Below are positions 63,341 to 64,000 of a stretch of DNA of 64,000 bases, one piece after another (position 1 is the first letter of the stretch; each line of letters begins with the position of its first letter). Both the position numbers and the translations under genes were made by a program. Location: contig JBGSHJ010000059.1 in assembly GCA_041752315.1 (NCBI GenBank), positions 76,656 through 140,655 of the forward strand. The letters are read 5' to 3'. The DNA comes from SYFY01 sp041752315 (GTDB lineage Bacteria; Pseudomonadota; Gammaproteobacteria; Pseudomonadales; Azotimanducaceae). Below the pieces are notes generated by a model, which was given only the letters and a program-made list of their open reading frames with translations, had not been told where the DNA came from and ran no database searches.

Positions 63341-64000
63341 ATGTCTCATGATCCACGCAGGAGGGGAGCTCTTTTTGCGTCGTTCTCTCTGATGGCAGTC
63401 ATGGCCCTCCCCGCATCTTCTGTCTTTGCGGCCGACACCAACGAGGCGGAAGGCGAGATGGAGGAAATCGTGATTACCGGTTCGCGCGTCAAGCGCTCGG
63501 ATTTCAGCTCGGCAAGTCCGATCACCGTAATCGATGGCCAGTCGATCCTCGAGTCCGGTTTCAGCAATCTGGGCGAGGCTCTGCGTGCGCAGGCCATATC
63601 CGGCACGGCGGGATTCAACCAGCAGAGCGTCCTTTCCGGTGGTGGTGCGTCATCGGTAGACCTGCGCAATCTTGGCGACGAGCGCGTGCTGGTGCTGGTC
63701 AACGGCAAACGGGTTGCCAGCTTTGCAGACTCACTCGCCAATCAGGCTATCGACCTGCAGTTCCTGCCCCAGGCGATGATCGAAAGGGTCGACATCCTGC
63801 GTGATGGTGCTTCTGCCGTGTATGGTTCCGACGCCATCTCGGGTGTTGTCAACATCATCCTCAAGGAGCGGTTTGAAGGCGTCGATTTTGGCGCGAGTAC
63901 CGGACTTTCCGGGGAAGGTGACGGCGAACAGTACAACGGCCACTTTGTCATTGGCGCTGCCTCCGACCGCGGTTCGTTGATGCTCGGCACGGAATACACC
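63341..64000 (+). CDS. TonB-dependent receptor (3' partial)
   Basis: The first 220 residues of a receptor; the frame stays open to the end of the window. The signal peptide is SFSLMAVMALPASSVFAAD. EEIVITGSRVKRSDFSSASP is the TonB-box region, and the plug domain follows, with VDLRNLGDERVLVLVNGKRV and RVDILRDGASAVYGSDAISG. AGGGG lies 8 bases ahead of the ATG. It differs from the two other receptors ('TGSRVKR' type). No neighbour suggests its cargo. Confidence 0.9.
   Translation, partial: MSHDPRRRGALFASFSLMAVMALPASSVFAADTNEAEGEMEEIVITGSRVKRSDFSSASPITVIDGQSILESGFSNLGEALRAQAISGTAGFNQQSVLSGGGASSVDLRNLGDERVLVLVNGKRVASFADSLANQAIDLQFLPQAMIERVDILRDGASAVYGSDAISGVVNIILKERFEGVDFGASTGLSGEGDGEQYNGHFVIGAASDRGSLMLGTEYT

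Noticed and set aside
1..64000. CRISPR arrays, insertion sequences, rRNA, toxin-antitoxin or defence islands
   Set aside because: No regular repeat-spacer array, transposase motif or defence family was found on reading; the repeats present are short and local.

Overview
The window reads as chromosomal DNA of an aerobic, heterotrophic gammaproteobacterium. The evidence is the AcnD/PrpF type of methylcitrate cycle, a ThrH phosphatase, a 4Fe-4S APS reductase, ETF with ETF-ubiquinone oxidoreductase, DUF1285, RlmI and DeaD, and several TonB-dependent receptors of the 'EEIVVTARKRE' type. Genes are dense, often with 1-4 base overlaps, and by eye the base composition is moderately G+C rich. I saw no phage, insertion sequence, CRISPR array or rRNA. 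I cannot name the genus from sequence alone.

Layout. 1-10.7 kb holds propionate catabolism in two separated blocks: acnD(partial)-prpF, and gntR-prpB-prpC with a clear promoter and palindromes ahead of gntR. Between them lie a Tat-exported molybdenum hydroxylase whose small Fe-S subunit is frameshifted, an APS reductase with a small CxxC partner, and thrH. 10.8-20.5 kb has an SDR, a TPR-glycosyltransferase, an exported M20 peptidase, two P450s, a SnoaL-like protein and a TonB receptor, which together look like uptake and oxidation of a hydrophobic substrate. 20.6-23.6 kb has a BON-MscS channel and a DUF2254 membrane protein. 23.7-27.8 kb is a leftward set: phytanoyl-CoA-type dioxygenase, IsdG-like monooxygenase, TonB receptor. 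tRNA-Arg(ACG) follows, then a 48-residue membrane protein, a SPOR-like exported protein, the decayed 3' end of an outer-membrane protein gene, rlmI, deaD and tRNA-Arg(CCT).

33-46 kb is mixed oxidative and lipid metabolism: a double-VOC protein, 7Fe ferredoxin, two PQQ-type sugar dehydrogenase-fold proteins, a limonene-epoxide-hydrolase-like enzyme, a DUF35/thiolase pair, a double hot-dog thioesterase, a malonyl-CoA-synthetase-like ligase, and several exported proteins of unknown role. 45.7-57 kb carries a glycosyltransferase with UDP-glucose dehydrogenase, glutathione reductase with alkaline phosphatase, SppA, a MurF homologue, MoaA, a lipoprotein and DUF1285. 57-61 kb is the electron-transfer-flavoprotein module (ETF-QO, etfB, etfA) followed by a small AP2-like protein. 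61-64 kb has pyrB, an exported protein whose signal peptide is built from a 9-bp repeat, and the start of a third TonB receptor that runs off the window.

Functional links: propionyl-CoA and acyl-CoA oxidation feed the methylcitrate cycle and ETF/ETF-QO. MoaA makes the molybdenum cofactor precursor needed by the exported hydroxylase. The TonB receptors import substrates for the P450s and dioxygenase. No single locus is clearly a new system. The best candidates for a second look are the dioxygenase/IsdG-like/TonB-receptor set, the perfect inverted repeat inside a tRNA-Arg promoter, the poly-G tract beside an orphan leftward terminator, and the P450 pair with its receptor.
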